64,000 nt of DNA from Seminavis robusta (GCA_903772945.1 CAICTM010000178.1:1-64000); one strand, 5' to 3'; counted from the stretch's first letter, positions 39,014-51,343 are shown. Translations and numbers: made by a program. The notes: generated from the sequence alone by a model not told the origin.

Positions 39014-42000
39014 ATGGACAATGGGGATGAACCAAGCTTCATCAGTCAGCAATCCACAACACTCGCTGGCCAAAACGCAAAGCTCCTGACAATGATCCCC
39101 ATGGATATCCTCAAAACGCAGATTGCGTCGTTTCTTCGTGCCAAATCATTAAACTCTCTTCGGTGTACCTGCAAAAGCTTGCATCAGAGTCTACAGGCCG
39201 TTGTGCCGGGATTCAAGCTGCGGCTGTTTCGACATCAAATCAAGAGTTTGCAATGGATGCGGCACCGTGAAGTACGGCCCATCTCGGAAACCACGGGGCA
39301 AGAAAACTTGGATGCGGGAATTATTACGTTGGGAGAAGAAGACGACAATGATCCCATTCGAGCCATGACGGGGGGACAGTCCGTGTGGTTGTGTCCACGA
39401 CCAAAGGGCACTACAGATCATGATAGTCGAAAACAGGGGGGGATTCGAATCGATCAAATGACGGGCCACGAACAGTCTCAGCCGGATGCATTAGCCAGAC
39501 AGGGGGCTCGGGGTGGGCTCCTCTCAGACGATCCTGGGCTTGGGAAGACCATCACTCTCCTGGCGTTATTCCTTCAGACATTGGGACTCGAAACAGAATG
39601 TGCCACGAAACAGGAGCACGGCCGTGGTGATGACGAGTCGACCAAAAAACCCGTAGTTTCCGACCAAGACGAAATGTTCGGAGCTTACTGGAAGGAGGAC
39701 ATCACACCCGAGTTTCGGCGACCGGCTTTGTATCGTCTCCTGGCAAGATTCAAAAAGGTTGATCCAGTATCAGCGTGGTTCTTTCAACATCCTATCGATC
39801 CAGAGAATGACGAGTGCGAAGACTATGCGGATGTTATCAAGGAACCCATCTGTTTCGCTGACATTACCAAGCGGATTGCTTCTGGTGATTATGGAGCCGA
39901 TTTCGATGCGTTTGTTTTGGACGTCGAACTATGTTTCAAGTGAGTAGCGTAACAAAATTTGGACAGGCTCGGCACGGTGGCTAGCTTGCTAACATCTATT
40001 GTCGATTGCCCCTTCCCAAAGAAATGCTATGGAATACAACCCGAAGGATCACGAAGTCCACGAAGCAGCCCAGAAGTTTCTGGATCTCTTTCGACATCAG
40101 CTGATCGTAGAGTTTAAGAAAGAACAACTTGGTTCATTGCGGTCTTCCGCATCAAACGCAGGGCTAAAACCCAATTCATCCGTCGCCGCACTTTTACAGA
40201 AGAAGGCGGGATTGGAGTTCGAAAAGAAGCTCCTGCCATCCTCTACCACACTGTTAGTCATTCCTCCTGGGTTGATGGAGCACTGGCAGGTATGTCTACG
40301 TGACAATAGATACACAGCGCATGTTGAAGCTTGCCGATCTTTCCTCTAACCAGTTGCTTTGTCACAACATGCGTCTATAGGAGCAAATTCGAATGCACGT
40401 CGACCCCAACTACGCGACAAAGCTAATTCCCTTGACCTACGAGTATACCCCGAACCGGAAGTCAGCTCTCGGGTTGGAGGAAGCCCTACGACTAACTCAA
40501 ATTGACAAGACGCACTATCCTTTCATATTTGTTGACAAAGCAGGAACTCAGAAGCTTCCATCGCCCGAATTTCTGGCAATGTTCAAAATTGTCATCACGA
40601 CGACGAGACGATTCACCAACGAATGGAAGAACGGGTCGTTCCAGGAAGAACTTGCCCAGAAGCGATCCCAACAAGACGGACACGATCGCGACGGTCGGTA
40701 TGTGAAGAACTATCGGCTGATGGAGTATGGCTCTGCCGACGAAGAGGCTTGTCCGCTTTTGAAGATAAATTGGTTGAGAATGGTTGTCGACGAAGGGCAC
40801 GCAATGGGGCGTGGAAAAGGCAACTCTGCAATCAGCTTCGCATCTTGGATCTCAGCTCAACGTCGTTGGGCAATGACAGGAACTCCTACTCAGCAGACAA
40901 TTTCCAAGAACGGGCTCAACAATCTGAATGGTTTGATGACGTTCCTGCAGCATGATTTCTTCACGAGGAGGAAAGAAGGTGATAAAGTTTGGAAACGCCT
41001 TATCGCAAAAAGTTTCAAAGATGGACACCTTGCGGCATTCTATCGCCTCAAGTCCCTCCTGACTCTGCTGATGATCAGACACACAAAACTCGACATTGAA
41101 GAACTCCCGCAACCGGTCTACACAACAACAGTCGTGCCAATGAGTCTTGAAGAGCTCACGACCTACAATACACTTGTGTCTGCGGTGCAGGTAAGTCGAA
41201 TTTGATCTGATCTGCAGGTTGGTGCGGCGGCCCTTCTCACCATACATATTTTTTTAGATCAATTTGCAAGTAACGGCCATGGAAGGGAAAAGTTCTGGAA
41301 AACAAGATTCTCTCTTGCATCGTTCCCAAGCTAAGCATGCCCAGAGGGCCTTGGAAAACATTCGCCGAGTCTGTTGCGGAGAGTCTCGGGTGTACCCAAC
41401 TATTACGGACGAACACTGGGTAGAGTTCATCCATTTATGTCGAGACGAGCACAAGATGTCACCAGAGACCATTCAGAAAATGGACGAATATGTGCAAAGG
41501 GCTACGTCAGAGCAGCTCTCGAGGTGTTACTGCTGCGGAATATTGCTGAGTATGCAATTGGTGATGCCTTGTGGCTGTTTGCTATGCACCGAGTGTAACG
41601 ATTCGTCTCGCCATGCTTGTGCAATGTGTGACAAACCGTACGATGTCGATGAATTTCAGATTCTGCAGGTAAGTGTGTCCTTGTTTGCCGTTCCCTCCAA
41701 TCCACGTTTCGATTGACTCACACACAAACCACTACATCGCAGCCTGGTTTCATGTTCGAGTGGAAGCGAAGCGAAGATTACGCTTATGTTGGTGACAAGG
41801 CATCAGGGCAGACGTCAGAAACAGCCACAGCCAGAGTAGTCCAGGATGGTCCAGCCGCAGCGCAAGGTCCCGCGGTTCAGGGTGCCCCGGCCGTCAATCA
41901 GCTCTTGCTTCGCCCCCCAGCGGAGCGTAGAAGAACTCGGAAACCAGGCGACGGGCATGTGTGCGAATACAGTCGCTCTTTTGAACCGGGGAAGTGTTTG

Positions 42001-42855
42001 TTGTGCTTTGAGGAGCACAGCCACTGCAAGCTTGTCAACAAGAGCTCATGCTGCCAAACATGCTTCCGTGAACCAAAAGAGTGCCCCACTACTGAAAGCA
42101 AGTCTTTCTACTTGATAAACAAACTGTTGAAGCTATACGAGGATGATCAAAAGCGAGACCAAGATTTCAGGCCTTCCGCTTCCCATGTCGTAAATCGACG
42201 GAGATTCAAGGTGATTGTGTTCTCACAATTTCGCCGAGTTCTTAACTTGGTGGGTAATCATCTTTTGAAAAGATTTGGCACGGCCTGCATTGGGGAGTAC
42301 TGGGGCTCCACAAAATCGCAAGAGCTCCACAAATTCGTACACAGCAGCGATTGTTTTGTGCTGCTCCTTTCCAAGGATGGGTCAGAGGGTCTTGACTTGA
42401 GCTTCGTTACGCATATTTTCTTCCTTGAAGCCGTTTGGGACAAGTCGTTGGAGCAACAAGCTGTGGCTCGTGCATGGCGCATGGGGCGAGGCTCCATTGG
42501 TCCCGTGGAAGTCGAAACCCTGCTGGCAAAAACGAGTGTGGAAGAAAAAATGAAAAAGATGGAGGAAGCCAGGGCTGCAGCAAATTTGGGGGTTGCGAGT
42601 GGAACCGGGGCGCAGCGAGGCAAAATTCAACTGCTACTGAAATCACTCAACCTGCTTCCCGATATTGCGAATGTGCCGCTGCCCCATCCCGATGACGTGA
42701 AAGCCAAGCAACGTTCCGATTTGGCTGTCGCAAATGTTTCAACCGAGTCTACAACAGCAACGAGTGCATCGCTACAGGAAGACGAAAACCTTGAGGAACG
42801 ACAACCAAAGAGATTGAAAAGGCCTGCAAAGAAAGTTGCATTCAATATGGGTTGA
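39014..42855 (+). CDS. F-box / bromodomain / SNF2 ATPase / RING protein
   Basis: Five exons (39014-39939, 40022-40289, 40381-41190, 41258-41668, 41743-42855) with introns of 67-91 bases, giving about 1175 residues. Domains in order: F-box-like (about 26-70, PMDILKTQIASFLRAKSL); SNF2 motif I DDPGLGKTITLL (about 176); a bromodomain (about 225-340) with FQHPIDPEND, DYADVIKEPICF and the acetyl-lysine-binding Asn in FKNAMEYNP, split by intron 1; motif Ia LLVIPPGLMEHW; Walker B VVDEGHAMG (about 534); WAMTGTPTQQ (about 563); a RING (about 756-797, CYCCG, PCGCLLCTEC, CAMC) with Cys at the usual His position; helicase C (VIVFSQF, EGLDLS, ARAWRMGRG). Probably a chromatin remodeller or Rad5-like ubiquitin ligase acting in the nucleus. 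F-box/SNF2 fusions are known in plants; the inserted bromodomain is the odd part. Confidence 0.92.
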
Positions 42856-45048
42856 GCAACTATCCAGGTGCACTGCATTGCTGTTCGGATGGTATTACGC
42901 GACTGTAGCAGGAACTAATAAGCTCTGACAAGTCGTGCCTAGCTATGGTAGACGTTCCTGATCTCCTGAATCTGTTCCCAGGTCGCATCCCGACCATGTC
43001 TTACAACCATGAAGCTGACTGCTATCTTTGTTGTGTGTATGCACGGGTCTTTCAGCAGAAGAAGCTGACTACAGAAGAAGCTTCCAAACCTGGCTTGCCG
43101 GCCTTTACTACCTCTACGAAAGCATGAATCGAACCGAATCAGGACTTTCAAAGCATTCGCAATGGAGTATCCGCTGTCTACGAGTGCGAAGGATTTGATT
43201 TCTCCATGATGAAGCGAAAAACCTGTCAGCGGACGTGCGAAGAGTTCTTTGCTTGCTGTCCAGTCAAGTTTCAACTGAGCACCTTCTTTCACTCCAGGGT
43301 CTTTTTGCATTTGCTGCTTTCTCCCCGCACACATGTCTTGCCTGAGGAAGGCTCCTCCAAATGGGATGCATTTTTGAAGCTGATAGATTGGACGCCTTTA
43401 TCTACATGTAGTTAGTACCCAATCTGGAAACAGGCCAAAAAACGTATCTCACTGCGGACCATGGAGTGTTTGATGAAGTGCCACGCCAATGAACGGAGCT
43501 TTCGGCCTCAGCTAGCTGGCTTGAGGCTTTGCGGTGCCTGATGCGCAAAGTTTTTTCTCAAGTCAATAGATTCACACAGAGGTAGTTACAACTGTCAGAG
43601 GGAACGAGGGAACTATACATACATTGTCTGCTTCCAACCCAAGCAGCTCTCCGAATTCTTCATAACCTTCCGGTAGCTGTCTGCCTCCAAGATCCGGAGC
43701 TACTGTATATTCCCCGGCTGCACCAACACTGTAGCCCAACAAAAAGGCAGACGACTTTTGACCACTCACGGCCAAGGCAAGACCTCGAGTGCTCCACCAA
43801 AACGAATCACCAACATCCAAGGTAAGACTTTGAGTGCTCTCCCGTCGTGGTGGCAAAATGCAGGTTGGACGGGCAAGAGTCAAACGCAGCCATTCCGCTT
43901 GACCTAACGAGCTGAAATGCAGCAGCGCATACTCCATTGGAGCAAATGACGTCCTTGGAACTGTATGGAGGACTCATTCTGATTTCTGCCACAGTGTGAA
44001 CTGTCGTGGCCATCCCTCCATCGAGGACTGCCTTGCGATGACCATGAATTCCGGCTCTCCGTACGTGTGCTACTATCTCAAAGGTTCCTTGGCTGCCAGG
44101 TTTTTGTACTCCCGTTGGAAGCTTTGCCTCACTAGTTGTTCCTGGATCGCAGAAGAGGGAAATCATACTCAAGCATGCCTACAAATCCTGGTTGACGGTG
44201 GAATCTTTGGTTGCCGGGTAGTTCGTTCATGAACTTTTTCCAGCCGAGTAACGACGACTGTACCAGGTACTACTTTATTTTGCAGGTTACAAGGGCCTCT
44301 TCTGTATTGCCAGGCTCGGCATCGATGCTAGTTTCTCGGATGGCTGCTGCTACTGCTGCTGCTGCTGTTCCACTGTGTTGAGAGTGGTGCATGGTAGTGT
44401 ATCACAGTTTACAGATGGTACAGCGGAAGAGGACCGAAATCAACCTGAAGACCTGAATCATCGCATTGGGCACCGTGGTTGACCAAGCTAGCTAGCAAGA
44501 GTTCCAAGCAAAAGTACTAGCTAGTCTAGTAGATTGCTGCGCGGGCAGTAGTTTCTACTTACTGGTGGAGCTGTTTGGGTCTCAGTGGATCTGGGATCTG
44601 GGGGTCTACAGAGATCTTTCAGCTGATCTTTCCCAGTTCCCAGTGGAAACTTTGATCGCGAGACACTTAAACCCTGATCACAGCAAATGTCAATAGAAGC
44701 ATCCTTTTAAAAACATTTAGAAAGTAATAAGTGTTCATGTTGCCATCGCTCGTTCACCTAGTAAGCTTGACCTGCCAAGAGTGTTCAGAAAGGGTCATTC
44801 CTGAAGTCATCTACGCTGGGAACCGGGAAGCTACATACGCAAGGCAGTGGACTGCCGTACAGTGCCGTACCACCAAACACTGTAGTACATGTTCGTACAC
44901 CCAGCAAAAGATACCCCTTGGGCCCAATCTCTCTTCAGCTCTCACAACTCACTCACAATTTGCAACTTTCGAGCAACAAAAACGATACCAAAAACAAAGA
45001 TTGAAACACTCAAACATCACTCATAATTTTGCCAACCTGAAAGAAGCA
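42856..45048. other. Long intergenic region
   Basis: About 2.2 kb. A weak candidate gene fragment on the minus strand is listed separately. An open frame at 42939-43334 (-) has no motif and is not called. The last 100 bases before 45049 are A-rich and look like the 5' untranslated region of the adhesive-type gene. Confidence 0.5.
43572..44172 (-). pseudogene. Possible small gene or gene fragment, unknown
   Basis: Two overlapping minus-strand frames (44172-43807 and 43937-43572) have protein-like composition, for example GTFEIVAHVRRAGIHG in the first and GDSFWWSTRGLALAVSGQ then FLLGYSVGAAGEYTV in the second. They differ by one frame and no standard intron joins them. Either a short gene starting at ATG 43937 (121 residues) or a frameshifted relic. 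No family recognised. Confidence 0.25.
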
Positions 45049-47896
45049 ATGATGAAGTTTGCTCTCGCCTCCCTTCTTGTGGCCTCTGCCTACGCGCAAG
45101 AGTTACACTCTTCCAGTTCGCCCAAGCTCATGTTTTTTGCTGGCGATGACTTGCTGAGTGTGACCAACCATGCCGAGGCCGACGCATTTTGCAAAGCTAA
45201 GGACCGTGTTCTCGCCAGCAAGAGCGAATGGTGCCACTACTCCCAGAAGCACACTGGTGTTCAATACGGAGAGGTTCCCGTCCGAGGAAGCAGTGTCTAC
45301 ATTGATGTCGAAGATCATTGTGACGTCTGCAAACCGAAAGAAGAGAAAGACGAAAAGATAGAAATCAAGGAGGAAGAAAGCAAGGAAGTCGCGGTAGAAG
45401 TCAAGGAAGAAGTCAAGGAAGACAAAGGAGGCGTTTGTGGAAGACCAGCAGGCTGTACTGGCCGCTCTTGCGCCTTCACATGTGACCTCCCAGCGGGCTA
45501 CTATCCCGATCCCACCGACTGCTCTGCATACTGCTTCTGCACAGGCTCTGCGGCTCCCTCCAGATGGGAGCAAGTAGTACCGGGTCTTGTTTGGGATCCA
45601 TTCTGTGGAGGCTCTCAGCCCCTTGACCCCTCGAACAAGCCTCTCGGGTAAGACTTTGATCTTTGTACTATCTCATGTCGTTACTTTTTTAAAAGGACTT
45701 CGCTGTAGCTCACCTCTGACCATTTGTCCTGTCCTTGCAATGGCTTGTAGAGGTATGACTGGTGGATGTCAAAACTGGGCATGGGCCGTCAGCGATAACA
45801 GCTACTGTGCTCCCGGGAACTCCCGCCGCCGTCTCGAAGAGGTGAATGGACGTCGCGAGCTTAAAGGACGTCCCGATTTCATGTTGTGTACCAAACTACC
45901 CAAGGCCCCCCCTCTCCCTCAGACTTGCGCCAAGGCCTACGACGATCCTCACATTGAGACCTTTGATCAGCTGCAGTACGATTGTCAAGGCGATGGCGAC
46001 TTCATCCTGTCCAAGTCCTTGGAACCTGGCTCTGGCTTTGAACTTCAGGGCCGTTTCTTCAAGCTTGACGGCTGGGCTGGAACCACCACAACTGGAGCAG
46101 TATTGACGACCGGTTTCGCCGGTGAACCGAAGGTCGAGGTTGCGTACAACGAAAAATGCGACCTTCACTACTACATCGATGACGAGGAGCATGATCTTGA
46201 CTCGGATTGGTCGACAGATGGTACCATTGCGTTGGGGACAGACAAGGTCAACTTCTTCCGTTCCGGCTCTGATCGCTACTTTCACTTTCAAGATTCTGGT
46301 GTCAGTTTCCACGTCACCCTGAGGTACAACCATGTCTTTGGCTGTTTCATCAATGTGAAGCTCTGCCTTCCAGACGAAATCAAATCGCAGCGCCTGGTCG
46401 GCATTTTTGGAAGCCCTGATGGCAACAAGCAGAACGACTTCATGGACCACGATGGAACAGACTTGGAAACCGTTGGCAAGATTTACTGGGGACAGATCTA
46501 CGACTACTGCACAACCACGTGGTGTCTTGGAAGCGACTCCCTTTTCAAAGTTAGTGGAAGTGGCGATACCTGTGAAAAACCCTATGATGATACGATTGAA
46601 CAGGCAGTCAAAAACGCTGGCGAGGAGGTGAAAGCAGAATGCGGAGACAATATGGCCTGTATGGTGGATACTGTTGTGAGCAAGGACGCTGCAACTGGTG
46701 GGGAGACGCTGAAGGACGAAGAGGATCTTAATGGCGAAGAGACTGTTCCTGATGAAGGAGAGGATGATTCAGACAATGCGGATCATTGCAACGGACAGGA
46801 CAAGACGGTTCCTAGCGCACCATCTCCAACAATACCCAAGCCTGCTCCTGCTCCTACCCCCGTGAACCCCCCTGCTCCAGGTAAGCAGTTTGGAGTGAAT
46901 CTCTCGCTGGTGCTCTCTCTCCTTCTGACCTGTTGCTTTTGCTCATTGCTTGGCATGATGTACAGACCAACCAACCCCAGAGGACCAGGCAACCGAGATG
47001 GGCTTTGTCAAGGGTGATCCACACTTCAAGGTACGCTGTCGAGGATCATTCATTGTCTTTTTGGCCTTCCCGCTCCTTCTAACGGCCCCTCTCCCTGACG
47101 TCAACAGACCTTTGGTGGAGAGCTTTACGACTATCATGGTGAATGTGATCTAGTGCTCCTCCATAACCCATCCTTCAAGCAGGGGTTGGGAATGGATATT
47201 CACATTCGGACCAAGATCCAGGATTTCTGGAGCTCTGTTGAATCTGCTGCCATCAAGATTGGAGATGACGTCGTGGAGATTCAAGCTGGCCCTGATGACA
47301 AGGATCGGGAATGGGTGTGGATCAATGGTAAAGCCAACGGTGTTCTCGAGGATGGCAAGTGGTACCATGCCAGCCTTAACGGGCTTTTGGTTCGTTTCAA
47401 GCAGTCTTTCGGGAAGAAAAGTACTACTCGAGAAGTCAACATCTATTTGAACCAAGGTTCCTCCAAGGAAGTGTTGGCCATGAAGACATTCAAGTCCTTT
47501 GTCCGAGTTGACGTCGATTGGAAGAACAGTGACAACTACGACTACTCTCGTGGTCTTCTTGGAAGCCATGCCCAAAATGGCAAGAGACTTGGTAGAGATG
47601 ACAAGACCTTCATTGCAGACTTCAACGCCTTTGGCCAAGAGTGGCAAGTTCTTGATAGCGAGCCCAAGCTGTTCCATTCTTATGACGGTGCCGTTGTAGG
47701 ACGCCAGTGTGTCCTTCCGCCAACTGTTGAGAGTGCCCAGAAGCAACAGATCCGAAACCGACGCTTGGCCGAGTCTGGAATTACAACTGAGATTGCTGAG
47801 AAGGCATGTGCACATGTGAAAGACCCCGAGGAGCAAAAGGATTGTGTGTTCGATATCCTGGCTACCAACGATGTCAGCATGGCAAGCGTTTGGTAG
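45049..47896 (+). CDS. Secreted GDPH/von Willebrand D-type adhesive protein
   Basis: Four exons (45049-45647, 45751-46880, 46966-47030, 47108-47896) with introns of 77-103 bases, giving about 860 residues. ATG 45049 opens a signal peptide (MMKFALASLLVASAYA). A Lys/Glu-rich acidic segment follows, then a Cys-rich domain (about 147-190: GYYPDPTDCSAYCFC ... GLVWDPFCGG) resembling chitin-binding CBM14. A first vWD-like domain starts at AYDDPHIETFDQLQYDC (about 262) and carries GIFGSPDGNKQNDF, the usual vWD GLCG-type turn. A Pro-rich linker (about 545-580) leads to a second domain opening with KGDPHFKTFGGELYDYHGEC (about 590). GDPH-domain proteins are known from diatom adhesive trails. A role in adhesion mucilage or the cell coat is likely; possible chitin binding is inference. 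Confidence 0.85.
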
Positions 47897-48848
47897 GTTC
47901 ATTTTAAAAAACTGGTTGCCCAGCTAAGAAGGCATTCTTTCAAACAAAGTCAAGCACATCGGTGAGATAGACGGTGGCTGAATGGGACAATTCAATACAT
48001 ACATAGAGTTTTAAAATAAAGCGAGCGAACTTTTCCCCTCAGTATCTGAAACTTTGTCAAATCTAACTAGATACCTGGTAGAGGGGATACTTGTTGCGGG
48101 CCAGTTTTGCCCAATAAACACTCTTTTACAATGGTCTGTGTGGTTTCTTGTAGTAGCACGGATCAAAATAATATGCAACATACAGCATGGATGGAGGTCC
48201 TCCCATCTTTGTTGAGGCACACGGCAGCCATTTCTACACGTACCGGTATGCGGGCAAGATCATTGAATTGGCAGCACAATTGGGAGAACATATCAGAAAC
48301 AACAACGTGGTGGCGCGAATGTGGCTAGGTCGGTGGCTTCCTCTACACTTCCTACTGGCTCTGAGGATCGATTATTGTCGCACTGTGAGAAAGGGTGAGG
48401 CAGGGAACCAATGACGGAGGGGGACCAACCGAAGGGAGGAGATGTGCATGGGGGAAGAAAAGAGAAACAATAGAGGGCTACCGGTAGGGCGTCACGATCA
48501 TCCCAATGCCGGGAGCTCAGTTGTAGCAGCCGCGGGGATAGTGGAACCTCGAAGACATAACGTTGTGATGTTGTGATGGTGGTGGTGGTCGTCTCTTAAA
48601 AGTTTTGTGGTGCGAGTGACAGCATCGAATCGAGTCGTGTTACGGTCTGGCGAAAACGCCCCACGCACCTCTGCCGCCAACGCCCGCACCTCTGCGGCCA
48701 CTTTTTTTCTGTGGTTCCCTCCAACCGCCACCAACAACAAAAAATCCCCTCCACAACATCAACAACATCATCACCATGCTGCTGACAACAACAACAACAA
48801 CAACAACAACAACCAGACAACAAAACACAACAGTTTACAGCAAAAGAG
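47897..48848. other. Intergenic with simple repeats
   Basis: About 950 bases. Holds CAA-type triplet runs (near 48750-48830) and TACCGGTA palindromes at 48241-48248 and 48479-48486. No protein gene supported. Confidence 0.55.
48842..48845 (-). terminator. RNA polymerase III T-run after tRNA-Pro
   Basis: Four T residues on the minus strand, a few bases after the tRNA 3' end, the standard Pol III stop. Confidence 0.7.
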
Positions 48849-48849
48849 G

Positions 48850-48956
48850 GTCCAATCCGGGAATCGAACCCGGGACCTCCTGCAAATTCTCGTGTAGGGT
48901 TAAGGTTAACCTCTATACAGCCCGAAGCAGGAATCATACCTCTAGACCAATTGGAC
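48850..48956 (-). tRNA. tRNA-Pro (anticodon CGG) with a 36-base intron
   Basis: Reads on the minus strand from 48956. The acceptor stem GTCCAAT pairs perfectly with ATTGGAC at the 3' end. The D arm contains the A box TGGTCTAGAGG (48939-48949). The anticodon stem CCTGC/GCAGG encloses TTCGGG, with anticodon CGG at 48922-48924. An intron of about 36 bases (48885-48920) sits one base after the anticodon, the canonical eukaryotic position. The T arm CCGGG-TTCGATT-CCCGG includes the B box. CCA is not encoded, as expected in a nuclear gene. Confidence 0.93.
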
Positions 48957-49954
48957 TCCACTTTCGTGACAAGAAGTGTTGTATAAATACTCAAAGCAAG
49001 TCATTTCAGGGAAGATGTCAATGAAAGATTGAGGGGACTGCTCTGGCTAGCTAGCAGTACATGTAGGGAGGGAAGCTATCTCTCCTGTTCTTGGTTGCTT
49101 GGCGATGGAGGATTCTGATTGTGTGTCATTCGCATTGCAAGAAACTGCGAGGAAAGGGGTATAGTAGAAGTGGGGCTCACGAAGAAGAACGATTGAGTAA
49201 GCATCGAATAGCGGTACAAACCTTGTCTGACCATACGGTGCCGCAAGGTGAGCTTTGACGCAGCTGTGGCTCGAAGCTAGCGTGGGGCCAGTCTATTCAT
49301 AGAATGTTGGCGTCACACCCTCTCAGCAGGCCAGTATGGCTGGTGAGCAGACTCGATTGTGGGAATACCTGCGCCTATGACGGGGGTTTTGAATAGGAGG
49401 ATTATCTACGGAAGCCATCGAGTCTTGCTCTGGTTATGCCCCACCGGAATGTCAAGTCTGAACCTATCCATAGATGTATGTTGACATTTCCCCCTGAAGT
49501 GTAGGTTCGTCGCTTTTCTTAAACAGGACGACAAATTCGTTCCTCCAAGAGCACGCTCAGCAAGACGCACTTCTGAGTGAACACAGAATGGAGATAGCCT
49601 CCCTTGCCCTTTGCCTTGATGGTGGCGCTGGATGTGGTTCGAGCTGCCAATGGCCGGAGCCGGAAACCAATCGGTGAGGTGTTTTCTTCATTCCAATTAG
49701 CGGCACTGCAATCTCAAGCAAGAGCCTGCTCCTTTGGTTTTGCCCCCAACAACCGTAAATCTTGCTACAAAGGGTGGGCTGAGGAGTTCGGCTCAGGGCG
49801 TCGTGCTCAACCCGAAGCTGCTCACAATTTGAACATGGCGCACCTTTTCTCATCTTGGCACCCTTCGTTCAGTTGAAGCGATATTTGGACGCCAAAAGGA
49901 CAGCACAGCTCTGAATTGCTTTGCTATTTAGATATCATTGCATCCAATAATACA
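48957..49954. other. Intergenic, nothing recognised
   Basis: About 1 kb with no supported gene. Open frames near 49557-49876 on both strands lack motifs. Confidence 0.5.
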
Positions 49955-51343
49955 ATGTGGTTACCATCACGGACAGCTGCCTCTGTTGGGCCGACAAGGC
50001 AACGTCGTCAACAAGTAGCGGTTGGCCTGATTGTTGGATTTCTGTTGGCAGCCATTGGTCTGAACAGCGCTAGTCGATATTTACCCGAGTTCATCCCATC
50101 TCTTGGTTTCAGCAGGTCCCTTGAATTGCGAGGGGAAAACGCGATCATTTCCAATGCTACCGCAGGCGTATTGGATTGGATCACTTTGGGTGGATTCGGA
50201 ACCGTCAATGAGAAACCAACGGATGATGGAGGCAGCCATGGCGACGACTTGCCGCCATCCGAGTCACACGCCATCATTCCGCCCACCATGATTGTATACA
50301 CAAGAGAACAACTGCGATACATGTACACTGAATTCGTTGAACGAGAGGTCCATTTCAACAATTGGAATTTGGGTTGCAATGATCTGCAGTTTGTGGCGCC
50401 CTATCTCAAAGCAATCATGGATCGGCTATCGTGGAACTCCATCGTGGGAAAAGACCGGTTATCGCAAGGTCAAAGACGACAAATTATTGTGGATGTGGGT
50501 GCCAACAGTGGCGATGATGCTCAGTCCATCCTCGGAACCTTTCAACCCGTTCGGGGCATGTGTTGGCGATGGGGTACGCCACTGCTCTTGCTCAGCATTG
50601 AACCATCGCCCAAGGTGTTTTGCGAAATGACAGAGGCCATAAGGAAGCAACCGCCGCCACACAAGGACCTGCAGCGAGTTCATTTGCTCAACGTTGCCTT
50701 ATCCAAACAAACAGGCAATCTCGTCTTTCAGGATCCAGGCAATGAAGGAGGCCGAATCGTCGACTCGAACTTTACTGAGTTTGGTCTCATGACACGGCAA
50801 GAGTGGTCCAATGTGACCAAGTGTCGCCTGTCTGCTGACAGTTACAAGAACCAATCTGTGGATTACAAACGACAAAGCGTTGTCCCGACGTACACACTGG
50901 ATCTACTCATGGACTCGCTGGAGGCGCTAGGCAAGCTAGGGCCTGTCAACACCAATGAGACCACCAAAGGCAAAGGAATATTTGCTCTGAAGATTGACAC
51001 AGAGGGTCATGACTACAATGTGTTGTTGGGGTCCAAGAACTTGCTAGAGCAGAAACGAATTGAGTTTGTCATTTTTGAAGTGTCCAGGAACGACTTCTTG
51101 TGGGGAAGTGTCAAGTACATGACGTCTGTTGGTTATGAGTGCTACCTTCTTGGACCACAATGGCTCATTCCCTTGCACCTGGAACATCACTGGTACAAAC
51201 ACATGAATAACTTTACCATCTATTGGTGGGGCAATGCACTTTGTGGCATTTCTGGTAGCAAGACAATGGCCATGCTTTGGAGGAGTTATCACAGTGATGA
51301 CTTGAAACTGGCAAGTTCCTATGAGGTTTTGTATGATACTTGA
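49955..51343 (+). CDS. Type II membrane FkbM-family methyltransferase
   Basis: 462 residues from ATG 49955 (upstream frame begins only at a TTG). A basic stretch (RQRRQQ) precedes a signal anchor (VAVGLIVGFLLAAIGL), so the catalytic part is expected in the Golgi/ER lumen. SAM-binding motif I is IIVDVGANSGDDA (about 176); LLSIEPSPKVFCEM gives the acidic strand-2 end; and the FkbM hallmark ALKIDTEGHDYNVLLGS (about 345) is followed by RIEFVIFEVSRND. Six or so N-glycosylation sites (for example NVTK, NQSV, NETT) fit luminal exposure. FkbM enzymes O-methylate sugars or small molecules; methylation of a cell-surface polysaccharide is plausible. One exon. Confidence 0.88.
   Translation: MWLPSRTAASVGPTRQRRQQVAVGLIVGFLLAAIGLNSASRYLPEFIPSLGFSRSLELRGENAIISNATAGVLDWITLGGFGTVNEKPTDDGGSHGDDLPPSESHAIIPPTMIVYTREQLRYMYTEFVEREVHFNNWNLGCNDLQFVAPYLKAIMDRLSWNSIVGKDRLSQGQRRQIIVDVGANSGDDAQSILGTFQPVRGMCWRWGTPLLLLSIEPSPKVFCEMTEAIRKQPPPHKDLQRVHLLNVALSKQTGNLVFQDPGNEGGRIVDSNFTEFGLMTRQEWSNVTKCRLSADSYKNQSVDYKRQSVVPTYTLDLLMDSLEALGKLGPVNTNETTKGKGIFALKIDTEGHDYNVLLGSKNLLEQKRIEFVIFEVSRNDFLWGSVKYMTSVGYECYLLGPQWLIPLHLEHHWYKHMNNFTIYWWGNALCGISGSKTMAMLWRSYHSDDLKLASSYEVLYDT

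Noticed and set aside
42939-43334. 131-codon minus-strand frame downstream of the SNF2-type gene
   Set aside because: Composition is unremarkable and no motif or splice context supports it.
44731-45048. Upstream extension of the GDPH protein frame
   Set aside because: The extension begins at a GTG and would bury the clear signal peptide starting at ATG 45049.
48607-48897. Plus-strand frame with poly-Asn
   Set aside because: Runs through CAA-type simple repeats and into the tRNA gene; not a protein gene.
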